Positions 26,381-34,946 of a stretch of DNA of 64,000 nt are shown in pieces. The position numbers were made by a program, and so were the translations under genes. The stretch covers positions 1-64,000 of the forward strand of contig SVII01000008.1 of NCBI GenBank assembly GCA_015069605.1, in the 5' to 3' direction. The notes under the pieces are model-generated. The model made no database searches and was not told the DNA's origin. It worked only from the letters and a program-made list of their open reading frames with translations. The stretch's first letter is position 1, and each line of letters starts with the position of its first letter. The DNA is from Clostridiales bacterium (GTDB lineage: Bacteria; Bacillota; Clostridia; Christensenellales; Borkfalkiaceae).

Positions 26381-27019
26381 ATGTACGATAGAAAATTCTA
26401 CAATAAAGTCAGCGATTTAGAATGTAGTTTTGAAGAACTCATCACCTTTTGTAGCAATCTTTCACAACAAACCGAGCCCATTGAAAACTCCTTTGAAAAT
26501 TATTTTTCGACGGACTGCGTATTCGACGCGATTGAACAGTACCGTATGAAAGTCATTTCTTTGGAATATCTCGCTTGTTGGGCGATGGCTTATAATCGGA
26601 TCGTTATGTCGGAATTTATTTTTTCGGCGACTCGCGAGGAAAATATTTCCTTAAAACGCATTCTCGTTTGGCAGATTTCCGACCTTCTCAGCGGGCTTGT
26701 TTCGCTTGGCAGAAAAGACGCGACGGATGTGGAAAATCGTTTAAACAATTACGAAAAAGGCTTCGCGGTGTTCTTTGGAATTTACCAAACCCTCCAAAAT
26801 TATCAAGGATATTTCTCCCCCGTTGCCGCGGTGGACAACGACGAAATCGACGACGCGTATTTCTTGTTGGTAAATGAAAGCGAAAAGAAATTTGCCGCGT
26901 TCTTCTGTGAAACGGTCAACCATAAAGAACAACCCGTAGAAGCGGAACAATTAGAACAGTCCGCTTTGGAAGATAAAGTGGACGAATTGCTGTCTAACGG
27001 CTTTGAAAATCTGTTTTAA
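26381..27019 (+). CDS. Hypothetical alpha-helical protein
   Basis: 212 residues, soluble, Glu- and Phe-rich, with several predicted helices and no membrane segment, signal peptide or known motif. GAGGAG lies 7 bp before the ATG; the frame continues upstream within the previous gene but without a ribosome site. It begins 32 bp after the YwaF-type gene, so they are probably co-transcribed. I do not recognise the family. Confidence 0.7.
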   Translation: MYDRKFYNKVSDLECSFEELITFCSNLSQQTEPIENSFENYFSTDCVFDAIEQYRMKVISLEYLACWAMAYNRIVMSEFIFSATREENISLKRILVWQISDLLSGLVSLGRKDATDVENRLNNYEKGFAVFFGIYQTLQNYQGYFSPVAAVDNDEIDDAYFLLVNESEKKFAAFFCETVNHKEQPVEAEQLEQSALEDKVDELLSNGFENLF

Positions 27020-27055
27020 TTTATTTTCTATCAACTCAACAAAAAGTGTAAATTT

Positions 27056-27085
27056 AAAAGACGCCTATGCAAACGGCGTCTTTTT
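27056..27085. terminator. Terminator, convergent genes
   Basis: GACGCC (27060-27065) pairs with GGCGTC (27075-27080), extended by A and T runs on each side. Confidence 0.8.
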
Positions 27086-27097
27086 CGTTTTATTTGA

Positions 27098-27829
27098 TTA
27101 TTTCTTTTTCATCTGCCGCAGGAATAACAACACCGCCACTCCCAAAACGACAATCATATATCCAAGCACCCACCATAAATGCGGAAATATCTCCGCAAAA
27201 TTACCTACAAGTATCGCGCGTTCCATTTCTACCGCATGCACAAACGGAAGCATATAGGCTATTTTTTGAAACGCGCCGCCTACCAGTTCCAAATCAAACC
27301 AAACGCCCGACAGCCAAGCGGAAAGGTTTGTTAATAACGCCCCGCAAATACCGCCCGCCTGCTTATCCGTCAAAATACTTCCAAACAGTAAACCGAGCGC
27401 AATAAAAAAGATACCACACGGCACAAGTAAAAGCACCGCGAATAAGATATTCACCGTAACGTCAAGACCGAGAAAAATGGCTACGAGGTAACAAATTCCA
27501 CTTTGCGCTACGGCAAAGGGCAGGATCGGCAAAGTGTAGCCAAGTATGAAATCAATCGGCGTTAAAGGCGTGGTATATAACCTTTGCAGCAACGAATTGC
27601 CCCTGTCTTTGGCAATCAGCGTTGCCGAAAAAAGAGTCATAAACGAAAGCCCAAACACCGTGATTCCGGGCGTCAAACTTTGAATTTCAAACAGCGACAC
27701 AGGTATATTTGCCTGAATTGCGCTTAAAAGCAAAATCAAAATAAGCGGAAATCCCAGTCCAAAGACTATCGTTAAGGGATCGCGAATAATTTCTTTAGTG
27801 TTTCGCTTTGCAAATGCAAACATTCTCAT
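27098..27829 (-). CDS. ABC-2 type transporter permease
   Basis: 243 residues, about six membrane segments of the ABC-2/DrrB type. The N-terminus RMFAFAKRNTKEIIRDPLTIVFGLGFPLILILLLS and the FGLSFMTLFSATLIAKDRGNSLLQRLYTTPLTPIDFILG loop are characteristic. Its start overlaps the ATPase stop by 4 bp, so the pair is translationally coupled. With the TetR-type gene in front, this is a regulated export system, probably for a drug or lipid-like compound. Confidence 0.9.
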   Translation of the reverse strand: MRMFAFAKRNTKEIIRDPLTIVFGLGFPLILILLLSAIQANIPVSLFEIQSLTPGITVFGLSFMTLFSATLIAKDRGNSLLQRLYTTPLTPIDFILGYTLPILPFAVAQSGICYLVAIFLGLDVTVNILFAVLLLVPCGIFFIALGLLFGSILTDKQAGGICGALLTNLSAWLSGVWFDLELVGGAFQKIAYMLPFVHAVEMERAILVGNFAEIFPHLWWVLGYMIVVLGVAVLLFLRQMKKK

Positions 27830-28554
27830 TGATCCACCCCTTTTGCAATACGGATAAACGCTTGTTCAAAATTTTCCGTTCCTGCTTTTTCCTTTATTTT
27901 TTCCGCAGTGTCGCATACGAGGATTTTTCCGTCCTTCATAATCGCAATACGGTCGGACAGCGCCTCAGCTTCTTCCATATAATGCGTCGTTAAAATGATA
28001 GTAACTTTGCCTTTTAACGAACGAATGATATTCCAAAGTTCGCTCCTTACGATTACGTCCAATCCAAGCGTCGGCTCGTCGAGAAAAAGTATTTTCGGCT
28101 CGCTGATTAACGCCATTGCAATGCTGAGCCTGCGTTGCCAACCACCCGACAGCTTTCCTGCTTTTTTATCAAGCACGCCTTCTAACCCAAGAAGGATGGT
28201 AAGTTCTTGTATCTTGGCGTTTCGTTTCTCTTTTGAAAAGCCGTGAACTCCGCAAATTAGTTCTAGGTTTTCTCGCACGGAAAGTCCAAGCGCAACGGCG
28301 GTTTCTTGCGGAGATACTGCAATAAGCGATTTCACCTCGGCGGCATCCTTACGAATGCTTTTGCCCAGTAAATATGCGTCCCCTTCCGTTGGATTTATTA
28401 GACACGAAAGCATTTTTATTGTCGTCGTTTTTCCCGCACCGTTTATGCCAAGCAAAGAGAATACTTCTCCTTCTTCAATGCAAAGCGACAACGCATCAAC
28501 GGCGGTTACGTCGCGATACCGTTTTGTAAGACCTTCCATCTTAATTGCATCCAT
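27826..28554 (-). CDS. ABC transporter ATP-binding protein (DrrA type)
   Basis: 242-residue ATPase of the ABC-2 exporter. Walker A GINGAGKTTT, Q-loop SPQETAV, signature LSGGWQRRLSIAMAL, Walker B ILFLDEPTLGLD and switch His in TTHYMEEAEALSDRIAIM are present. It overlaps both the TetR gene upstream (14 bp) and the permease downstream (4 bp), so all three are one operon. Confidence 0.94.
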   Translation of the reverse strand: MDAIKMEGLTKRYRDVTAVDALSLCIEEGEVFSLLGINGAGKTTTIKMLSCLINPTEGDAYLLGKSIRKDAAEVKSLIAVSPQETAVALGLSVRENLELICGVHGFSKEKRNAKIQELTILLGLEGVLDKKAGKLSGGWQRRLSIAMALISEPKILFLDEPTLGLDVIVRSELWNIIRSLKGKVTIILTTHYMEEAEALSDRIAIMKDGKILVCDTAEKIKEKAGTENFEQAFIRIAKGVDQ

Positions 28555-29119
28555 CTTTCGTTTCCTCCGATAAATGTCTTGTTCGTATTCCTTGATATAC
28601 GTCCGTCACCATCCCGCTGATCAAATCCCATTCAAGAGGCAAAAACGAAGTGGCAAGCATCGTTCCAATCCCGTGTACGCAAGTCCATATTTCCAAATGC
28701 ATAAACCTTGCCTTTTCCATCGTCATACCGTTTGCATTCATAATCATTTGCGCGGACTCCTCAAAATCGGGCGAAACCCATTCGTCCTCCCCCGTTCTGT
28801 CGCGCATAAAAAGCAATTTGAACAGCTCCTTTTCTTCTTTCGCGAAACGGATATACGCCATGCCAAAAGCTTTATATTTGGGATATTCCCCGCTTTCCAC
28901 CTCTCTTTTTAGAAAACCACGATAAATCTCATATACAGCTTTTATGGTAGCCTCTCGCAATTCTTCCATCGTTGCAAAATTAGAAAAAATAGGTTGCGTG
29001 GAACAACCTAACGCCGATGCAATCGCCCGCGCGTTGATAGCGTGATCCCCATTTACTCGTACAAGCTCAACCGCTGTGTCAATAATCTGTGCTTTTGTAA
29101 TTTTAACTTTGGGCGGCAT
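28541..29119 (-). CDS. TetR/AcrR-family regulator
   Basis: 192 residues. N-terminal helix-turn-helix (KITKAQIIDTAVELVRVNGDHAINARAIASALGCSTQPIFSNFATMEEL in outline), followed by a helical ligand-binding domain. TetR regulators normally repress the exporter next to them and release DNA on binding a substrate. GGAGG precedes the ATG, and an inverted repeat lies just upstream at 29133-29166. Confidence 0.92.
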   Translation of the reverse strand: MPPKVKITKAQIIDTAVELVRVNGDHAINARAIASALGCSTQPIFSNFATMEELREATIKAVYEIYRGFLKREVESGEYPKYKAFGMAYIRFAKEEKELFKLLFMRDRTGEDEWVSPDFEESAQMIMNANGMTMEKARFMHLEIWTCVHGIGTMLATSFLPLEWDLISGMVTDVYQGIRTRHLSEETKDGCN

Positions 29120-29132
29120 ACATTACCTCCAT

Positions 29133-29166
29133 AATATATCATATGTTATATATCATTTGATATATT
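29133..29166. promoter_or_regulatory. Candidate TetR operator
   Basis: AATATATCA and TGATATATT, perfect 9-bp arms around a 16-bp AT-rich centre that itself holds ATATGTTATAT-like symmetry; located 14 bp upstream of the TetR start codon. Confidence 0.6.
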
Positions 29167-29211
29167 ACCACAAAAAATACTTGTTGTCAACTGTTTTTTT
29201 ATATTTTAGGC

Positions 29212-29248
29212 AAAAAAATTCACCACGAACAAAAGAGTTCGTGATGAA
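29212..29248 (-). terminator. Terminator after mreB
   Basis: On the minus strand TTCATCACGAAC pairs with GTTCGTGGTGAA (one G-T pair), loop TCTTTT, then seven T. Confidence 0.85.
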
Positions 29249-29282
29249 CGTATCTTATTTAACTGTTCTAAAGATTTTTTCG

Positions 29283-30284
29283 TTATTCTTTTCTAGAAAA
29301 ACGGAGCAGCAATTCTTGATTTCTCATCAACATACCGCCGCCCAACACCGCCGCAAATTGCGGTTCATCGCATACCTGGTAGCGCATATTCAAGCGATTG
29401 CCGATATATTTGGCTACGCCGGGAATTTTCATGACGCCGCCTGAAAGATACACGCCGCTGCGATTGACCGTCGCCGCCACTTCCGCAGGCAAATTCCACA
29501 GCACCGACGCCGCGTATTCTAAGATTTTTTCCACGTACACGCGAATACATTCGGTGAGATCGCTTGCTTGTACGGGCGAGGAATGGGGTTGATAGGTTTC
29601 CGTTGAACTGCCTTCCGCTACCACACTGCCGCGCACCGAACGTTCCAACGAGCCAATGTCGTTTTTAATACGTTCCGCCGTCAACGCGCCGATAAGCAGT
29701 TTATTGTTTTCCGCCACTTTGGAAATGATATTCGCATCCATATTATTACCGCCGACGTTGATGGAAATTCCTGCAATCAGCCCGTCCGCAGACACCACCG
29801 CCGCGTTCGCCACACCGCCGCCGACATCCAAACAAAACACGGGAGTTTCCCCAATAGGCGCACCTGCACCAAGCGCCGCCAAATACGGCTGTTCCACAAA
29901 CCACACCTTTCTAAGCCCGCATTCTTCCGCCAAAGTTTTATATTCCGCCAACGATTCGTCCGTAATCCCGCAAGGCACGCCGATCAATACCTGTGCCCGT
30001 TTCAAAGCGCTTGCTTTCACGCCAATACGGGACAAAAATTCCTTCAACATCGTCGTCGCAAGCGGCATATCCACCACTTCGCCTTCGTAGATAGGATATA
30101 CGATTCCCGTCGCTTCGGCGGTCTTACCGATTAGATTTTTTGCTATTTTACCAATTGCTTTCACTTCGCGTTCCTCGCCTGCAATCGCAACGCAGGACGG
30201 TTCCGCAAGCACGATACCGTTGTTGGTATCCGCTCGGTATATTTTTGTCATCGACGAACCCAAATCAATCGCAAGTTTAATCAT
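29283..30284 (-). CDS. mreB: MreB/Mbl-type rod-shape actin homologue
   Basis: MreB polymerises under the membrane and guides lateral wall synthesis. At 333 residues it has the actin-fold signatures: phosphate 1 loop AIDLGSSMTKIY, connect motifs, phosphate 2 CLDVGGGVANAAVV and adenosine loop GVYLSGGVMKIPGVAKYIG. The loop around 215-235 (VVAEGSSTETYQPHSSP) is longer than in B. subtilis MreB. It follows maf by 32 bp; in many Firmicutes maf lies near mreBCD, but mreC and mreD are not here. It could be a divergent paralogue of a main mreB. Confidence 0.86.
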   Translation of the reverse strand: MIKLAIDLGSSMTKIYRADTNNGIVLAEPSCVAIAGEEREVKAIGKIAKNLIGKTAEATGIVYPIYEGEVVDMPLATTMLKEFLSRIGVKASALKRAQVLIGVPCGITDESLAEYKTLAEECGLRKVWFVEQPYLAALGAGAPIGETPVFCLDVGGGVANAAVVSADGLIAGISINVGGNNMDANIISKVAENNKLLIGALTAERIKNDIGSLERSVRGSVVAEGSSTETYQPHSSPVQASDLTECIRVYVEKILEYAASVLWNLPAEVAATVNRSGVYLSGGVMKIPGVAKYIGNRLNMRYQVCDEPQFAAVLGGGMLMRNQELLLRFSRKE

Positions 30285-30316
30285 AATCGCTATCCTTTAT
30301 CGTTTTTAATGTGTTT

Positions 30317-30898
30317 TTATTTCGTTCGTTGCTCAATCTTTTTCATCATGTCCGCGCAAAGCTCAATGGGCAAACCCACGACGTTGGAAAAACTGCCTTC
30401 AATACTCTTGACCAAGCCGCCGTCCTGAATCCCGTACGCGCCAGCCTTGTCCATTGGCGAACCCGTAGCAATATATTCTTCGATTTGTTCTTTCGTCAAA
30501 CGTTCAAATACGACTTTCGTACACGCCACGTCCACGTATTCTTCTCTTCCCCCGTCCTTACAAGGATAGGAAAAACACACTCCCGTGAATACTTCGTGCG
30601 TCCGATTTGACAAAGCCGAAAGCATCAAAAACGCTTCCGCTTCATCCTTGGGTTTCCCGAGCACTTTTCCGTCTAAAGCCACTACCGTGTCCGAGCCGAG
30701 CACGATTTTTCCCTTGGCAATCTCCCTTGTAGCAACCTCTGCCGCTTTTTGTTTTGCGAGCATTTTGACCAGCGTTTCAGGGTCGGGATTTCCCTCGACA
30801 ACCTCCTCCGCACAGGAAGGGATAATATCAAATTTTTCTACGAGCTGCCCCAGCAGTTCTTTCCGCCGCGGCGACGCGCTTGCAAGAATCCATTCCAT
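30317..30898 (-). CDS. maf: Maf-family nucleotide pyrophosphatase
   Basis: Maf proteins hydrolyse dTTP, UTP or modified NTPs and delay septation when overexpressed. 193 residues from the ATG at 30898: ILASASPRRKELL, the SDTVVALDGKVLGKP block with the catalytic Asp, EVFTGVCF, and GSPMDKAGAYGIQDGG. A TTG 24 bp upstream could also start the frame, but it has no ribosome site. Next gene downstream is mreB. Confidence 0.92.
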   Translation of the reverse strand: MEWILASASPRRKELLGQLVEKFDIIPSCAEEVVEGNPDPETLVKMLAKQKAAEVATREIAKGKIVLGSDTVVALDGKVLGKPKDEAEAFLMLSALSNRTHEVFTGVCFSYPCKDGGREEYVDVACTKVVFERLTKEQIEEYIATGSPMDKAGAYGIQDGGLVKSIEGSFSNVVGLPIELCADMMKKIEQRTK

Positions 30899-31007
30899 AT
30901 TATTGAAAAATACCTCACGCAAAACTTTGTTTTTCTTTTTTAAGTATAGATAATTATGGCACGCTGCTCCATACCTCGCAAAAGCACATCTCCCTTAAAC
31001 CTTACTC

Positions 31008-31072
31008 GGCAACGAATTGTAACGACAAAACGGCCAAGAAAGATCGAAAGTCGCGATCCAACGGTACGTTGG
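31008..31072 (+). repeat. 65-bp dispersed repeat, copy A
   Basis: Starts GGCAACGAATTG and ends in the palindrome CCAACGGTACGTTGG (31058-31072). About three quarters identical to copy B by eye. Lies between ppx and maf. Confidence 0.8.
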
Positions 31073-31090
31073 CTTCTCCACATATAAACA

Positions 31091-31124
31091 AAAAGCCGCC
31101 ACCGACAAAGGCGCGGCTTTTTTT
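31091..31124. terminator. Terminator after ppx
   Basis: AAAGCCGC pairs with GCGGCTTT with T- and A-runs at the ends; 10 bp past the ppx stop. Confidence 0.75.
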
Positions 31125-31133
31125 GTGCGTTTT

Positions 31134-32645
31134 TTATAAAATCTCCAAATTTTTTCTGAACGCTTTTTTAAATTCAGGATTTGCCGCTTCCGCGTCACGG
31201 ATTTCCAACGCCGCATCCCCCGCAACAATCGTTTTCATGATTACCGAATCACCCAAAACGTCACAGTTGATGCCCGTTACCATACCGCAATGCGTTCTAT
31301 CAAGACTCTCTGCGATACGAAGCAATACACCAAGTTTTTTCACCGCGTCCAAATCTTCTTCCAACACGATATCTTTGTATTTTTGCCATTCGCTAAGAGG
31401 CACTTCCTCGCGATTATGGCAACCCGCTACAAACGCAGCCAAAATAATCTCGCGGTGCGTTGCGCCGTAAATGGGCGCGTTTAACAACATATACCAACTA
31501 TGTTTCGCATGGTTGTAATATTTCACACGCATACCGCAATCGTGCAAACTCGCCGCGATTTTCAACACTTTCAAATACTGGCGAGGGAATTTATGCAAAA
31601 CACGGAGCTGTTTGAAAAGCTGTACCGAAAGCACCATCACGTGTTCTACGTGCTTGGGATCGCAGCCGTGATATTTCACTAATCTATCCAACGAATACCC
31701 CAATACGTCGGAAATGGGTTTTTCCAACGTAATCGGCAACGCCTGGTTCACCATCAAGCCCTCGCGAAGTCCGCACGCACCGATCGTGAAAGTTTCAATA
31801 TTCATATACGTAACGAAAGATTGAACAATCGCCATCGCCGCAGGCATAATGTCTGCACGCGCAGGAGAAAGCCCCTTAATCTTCTTACGCTTGTCCACGT
31901 CCAACGCTTTGAGCATATTATACGTACCCGTGAAATCTTCCACCGCAATCTTGTAATTGTGCGCATTATCCATGGGATATTTACGAACGAGCTTGCTGAT
32001 CTTGAACAAGTTACGGAAAGAACCACCAACGCCAATCATTTGCGTTTCGGGATCAATTTCGCTCAACCAAGGCAATTTCTTCAAATGCTCGGTGAAGAAT
32101 TCTTCCACGTGTTGCGCCGCTTCTTCGGGCGTAGCGTCACTAGCAAACAAATCCGTCAACGTCACCGCACCAAAAGGCAACACCGCGTAATTCAATACGT
32201 TTCTTCTATTGTAATAAATAATCTTCGTGCTTCCGCCGCCGATTTCCAAAATCAAACCCTTGGGAATATCCATCGAGTTGATAACGCCGCGATATACATA
32301 AAACGCTTCTTCCTCTTCGGACAAAACGCGAATCGTGATATTGCAACTCACCTGGATTTCATCCAAGAACGAACGCTGATTTTTTGCGCGACGAACCGCC
32401 GCCGTACCTACGGCGATAATTCTTTCTACGCCGCTTGCGTCACACAAGCGTTTGAACATTTTCAACGTTTTGATGGTTTCTGCGATTCTTTGAGGTTTCA
32501 AGAACCCGTCGCGGTCCATATCCTGACCAAGACGGACGCTTTCCTTTAATTCATCAACGACCATATAATGCCCGTCAGCGAACATATCCACAATCACCAA
32601 ACGAGCTGTATTCGAACCTAAATCAATGATACCGATTTTTTCCAC
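31134..32645 (-). CDS. ppx: Ppx/GppA phosphatase with C-terminal HD domain
   Basis: Exopolyphosphatase / pppGpp phosphohydrolase family, acting on polyphosphate or the stringent alarmone. 503 residues: an actin-like N-terminal domain (IIDLGSNTARLVIVDM, the Glu in SEEEEAFYVYRGV, LEIGGGSTKIIYY) and a C-terminal HD domain (about 340-490, LHDCGMRVKYYNHAKHSWYML). Start codon is GTG, with AGAGG at a good distance. A perfect hairpin (ATCTGC-CTC-GCAGAT, 32671-32685) lies in the leader. Confidence 0.92.
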   Translation of the reverse strand: MEKIGIIDLGSNTARLVIVDMFADGHYMVVDELKESVRLGQDMDRDGFLKPQRIAETIKTLKMFKRLCDASGVERIIAVGTAAVRRAKNQRSFLDEIQVSCNITIRVLSEEEEAFYVYRGVINSMDIPKGLILEIGGGSTKIIYYNRRNVLNYAVLPFGAVTLTDLFASDATPEEAAQHVEEFFTEHLKKLPWLSEIDPETQMIGVGGSFRNLFKISKLVRKYPMDNAHNYKIAVEDFTGTYNMLKALDVDKRKKIKGLSPARADIMPAAMAIVQSFVTYMNIETFTIGACGLREGLMVNQALPITLEKPISDVLGYSLDRLVKYHGCDPKHVEHVMVLSVQLFKQLRVLHKFPRQYLKVLKIAASLHDCGMRVKYYNHAKHSWYMLLNAPIYGATHREIILAAFVAGCHNREEVPLSEWQKYKDIVLEEDLDAVKKLGVLLRIAESLDRTHCGMVTGINCDVLGDSVIMKTIVAGDAALEIRDAEAANPEFKKAFRKNLEIL

Positions 32646-32945
32646 TTTTTTACCTCTGTCTTTTCGTACAATCTGCCTCGCAGATCTATGCTGTTATGCT
32701 ATTTCGTCTATTTCATTTTCGGAGTAATTTTTTTACTGTTTTTTCCGCCGTTCTTTCCTGCGCGCGGACACTTCATTACCCCATAATAAATTTTTCCCAT
32801 AGTTTACCACATAAAACCCTTTTTGTAAATACCCTTTTTGAATTTTTTTGTCGCTTTTTTGTAATTTTTTTCATTTTCGATAATTTCCGCCTTTTTTTTT
32901 GTGCGATTTGACTTCTATTTTTATCACACTATATATAAAACCCTA
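32646..32945. other. Gene-free stretch upstream of ppx
   Basis: About 300 bp. It holds the ppx leader hairpin at 32671-32685 and then very AT-rich DNA with poly-T tracts. I see no protein-coding frame with a ribosome site and no recognisable RNA. Confidence 0.5.
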
Positions 32946-32977
32946 CAAAAAAAGGCGAAGAATTTCCTTCTTCGCCT
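32946..32977 (-). terminator. Terminator after the HAD phosphatase
   Basis: Perfect 10-bp stem AGGCGAAGAA/TTCTTCGCCT (32953-32962, 32968-32977), then seven T on the minus strand. Confidence 0.88.
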
Positions 32978-33032
32978 CTCTGTTTTTGTGAATTTTTTTC
33001 ATTTTAACATTTTGTAAACGTATTTTCTATAT

Positions 33033-33683
33033 TTATTTCGTAAGGAAAGTTTCCAACGCCGCAAAATCTTCTACGACGTAAGTGGGTTGACATTCCATTT
33101 CTTCCCCCTCTGCCGCATATCCCACTTTCAAAAGCACGCTGTCAATCCCGTTTTCTTTCGCGCCCTCAATATCGTGATGCCGATCGCCAATCATCAAACA
33201 TTCCTCTTTGTTCGCGCCAAGCAAACGAATCGCCTCTGCAATTACTTCGGCTTTTGAATCCAAACTCCCGTCCATACCAGGCCCGACTTGTTCTTGAAGA
33301 TAAACCGAAAATCCCCATCTTTCCGCAATAATATCCGCGTAAATTTTAGGTTTCGACGTCGCCAACGCCATCACGTATCCCTTCGATTTTAAGTCTTTCA
33401 AACATTCCAAAGCCCCCTCAATCGGCGCATTTTCATACACGCCCGTAACGGAATACTGTTCTCTATACAACGCCGTAGCTTTTCTCGCATCCTCTTCCGT
33501 CATATCAAAAAAAGTAGCAAACGAATACATCAACGACGGGCCGATACATTTTCGCAACACGTCTTGCGCGGCTTCCGGTTTGCCCATCGCCTTTAAAGCG
33601 TGCTGAAAACAAGAATAAATCCCTGGGTGTGAATAAATCAACGTGCCGTCCAAATCAAACAAAATATAACGGTATTTTTTCAT
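33033..33683 (-). CDS. HAD-superfamily phosphatase (phosphoglycolate phosphatase-like)
   Basis: 216 residues. Motif I FDLDGTLIYSHPG, a helical cap domain, motif II MALATSKPK, Lys/acidic motifs III-IV MIGDRHHDIEGAKENG. This is the Gph/PpaX-like subclass that acts on phosphoglycolate, pyrophosphate or nucleotides; the substrate is not fixed. GAGG precedes the ATG at 33683; the longer upstream frame lacks one. Confidence 0.9.
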   Translation of the reverse strand: MKKYRYILFDLDGTLIYSHPGIYSCFQHALKAMGKPEAAQDVLRKCIGPSLMYSFATFFDMTEEDARKATALYREQYSVTGVYENAPIEGALECLKDLKSKGYVMALATSKPKIYADIIAERWGFSVYLQEQVGPGMDGSLDSKAEVIAEAIRLLGANKEECLMIGDRHHDIEGAKENGIDSVLLKVGYAAEGEEMECQPTYVVEDFAALETFLTK

Positions 33684-33735
33684 ACGTTCCTCGCGGTTTC
33701 TTTTGGGGATAGTATAGCATATTTCTCGTGAAATT

Positions 33736-34107
33736 TCAACTCTTTTCGCTTTGGATATTTTTATACAACCCCACGAACGCAAGCGCGATTAAAAACGCCC
33801 CAAACGCTTTGGACAAGGCGTCGGATGGCAACGCCGCCGCCAACGTCGTACCCAACGCTGAAAACAGCAACGCGGGAAGTATCACCCATAAAATCCCCTG
33901 CGTTTGCAGCAATCCATTGTCCGCATGCGTTTTGAGCGCGCCGACGCTCATAGGAAGAAAGGAAAAGAGGTTCGCAGATTGCGCTATTTTTTGTTCTACG
34001 CCCCCGATAAGAACGAGCAAGGGAATGGTGACCGTGCCGCCGCCCATGCCCATGCCCGCAGGGATACCGCCTAAAAATCCTAATACTAAATACAAATAAA
34101 ACGACAT
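33736..34107 (-). CDS. Half-size TauE/SafE-family transporter, second gene
   Basis: 123 residues with about four membrane segments. It begins with the family repeat LGFLGGIPAGMGMGGGTVTIPLLVLIGGVEQKIAQSANLFSFLPMS, in outline, which normally occurs twice in one about 250-residue protein. Here each half is a gene of its own and the partner lies 222 bp upstream. Such proteins are proposed exporters of sulfite or organosulfonates. No real Shine-Dalgarno is seen: a repeat palindrome ends 6 bp from the ATG. Confidence 0.82.
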   Translation of the reverse strand: MSFYLYLVLGFLGGIPAGMGMGGGTVTIPLLVLIGGVEQKIAQSANLFSFLPMSVGALKTHADNGLLQTQGILWVILPALLFSALGTTLAAALPSDALSKAFGAFLIALAFVGLYKNIQSEKS

Positions 34108-34113
34108 ATGTAC

Positions 34114-34178
34114 CCAACGTTCCGTTGGATCATGACTTTCTATCTTTCTTGATCGCTTTATAGTTGCAGTTCGTCATC
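34114..34178 (-). repeat. 65-bp dispersed repeat, copy C
   Basis: Minus orientation. Palindrome CCAACGTTCCGTTGG at 34114-34128, directly before the start codon of the second TauE-like gene. Confidence 0.8.
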
Positions 34179-34193
34179 TAATAAGGAATTAAG

Positions 34194-34258
34194 CCAACGT
34201 TCCGTTGGGTCATAATTTTCTGTCTTTCGGGGTCGGTTGGAAGTTGCAATTCGTTGCC
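34194..34258 (-). repeat. 65-bp dispersed repeat, copy B
   Basis: Minus orientation, 80 bp from copy C start to start. Palindrome CCAACGTTCCGTTGG at 34194-34208 and GGCAACGAATTGCAAC at the other end. Confidence 0.8.
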
Positions 34259-34329
34259 CTTTTTCATATCACCAAAAAGCAGTGTTTTATCCGTTGAAAT
34301 CCTTTTCAACACGGACATACCCCGTCCAT

Positions 34330-34698
34330 TTACTTAAAAAAGAACAAAAATACGCCTGCCAAAAACTGTAAACACGCGAACAGTAAATTCACCGTTTTTG
34401 TCGGTAATTTTTCCAAGAGTTTTGCTCCGACCGCTCCCCCTGCCGTCACGCCAATCGACGTTGGAATCAGCACCGAGAAATCGTATAATCCGTGAAAAAC
34501 GTATAGAAAAAAGGACAACGCCGATACGGGTAAAATCAATAAAATCGCTGTTGCGTGCGCTTGTTTTTCCGTTAAGCCGGTTCGTCCTAAAAGCGGTACG
34601 GCAACCATTCCGCCGCCACCGCCAAATACGCTGTTCGCCGCGCCGACTACGCCGCCACACACCATTCGCTGTATATTTTTCTGTTGGATTGCCTGCAT
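34330..34698 (-). CDS. Half-size TauE/SafE-family transporter, first gene
   Basis: 122 residues, about four membrane segments. GVVGAANSVFGGGGGMVAVPLL is the family motif. Good GAGG before the ATG. It is complete, with its own start and stop, so the pair works as two subunits if it works at all; a heterodimer would rebuild the usual eight-helix protein. Confidence 0.82.
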   Translation of the reverse strand: MQAIQQKNIQRMVCGGVVGAANSVFGGGGGMVAVPLLGRTGLTEKQAHATAILLILPVSALSFFLYVFHGLYDFSVLIPTSIGVTAGGAVGAKLLEKLPTKTVNLLFACLQFLAGVFLFFFK

Positions 34699-34832
34699 TT
34701 TTTCTTTCCTCTTTTTTCCTTTTAATAGATTTTTGTCTTCCCATACGCGCGCGTAACGCGTTTATAATCATTATATTGCGTAATTTTTTTTTAAATTATC
34801 AAACTTTTTCTTTGTTTTGACGTCATAATCGC

Positions 34833-34861
34833 TTGCCAACAAACGGATTTTGTATTAAAAT
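34833..34861 (+). promoter_or_regulatory. Promoter of the 1150-residue lipoprotein
   Basis: TTGCCA (34833-34838), 17-bp spacer, TAAAAT (34856-34861). Confidence 0.6.
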
Positions 34862-34872
34862 AGATAAGTACA

Positions 34873-34909
34873 GTATTTCAAAAGCTGGGAGAGCAGTTTT
34901 TTGAAATAC
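34873..34909 (+). promoter_or_regulatory. Leader hairpin of the large lipoprotein mRNA
   Basis: GTATTTCAAAA (34873-34883) pairs perfectly with TTTTGAAATAC (34899-34909). It starts within a few bases of the expected transcript 5' end, a position typical of mRNA-stabilising stems. Confidence 0.6.
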
Positions 34910-34946
34910 GCGAAAAAAGGAAAAACAAAAAACCAAAGGTGGTTAT

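Noticed and set aside
33736..34698. TauE gene broken by a frameshift
   Set aside because: Each half has its own start and stop and the halves are 222 bp apart with repeats between, so a single-base error cannot join them.
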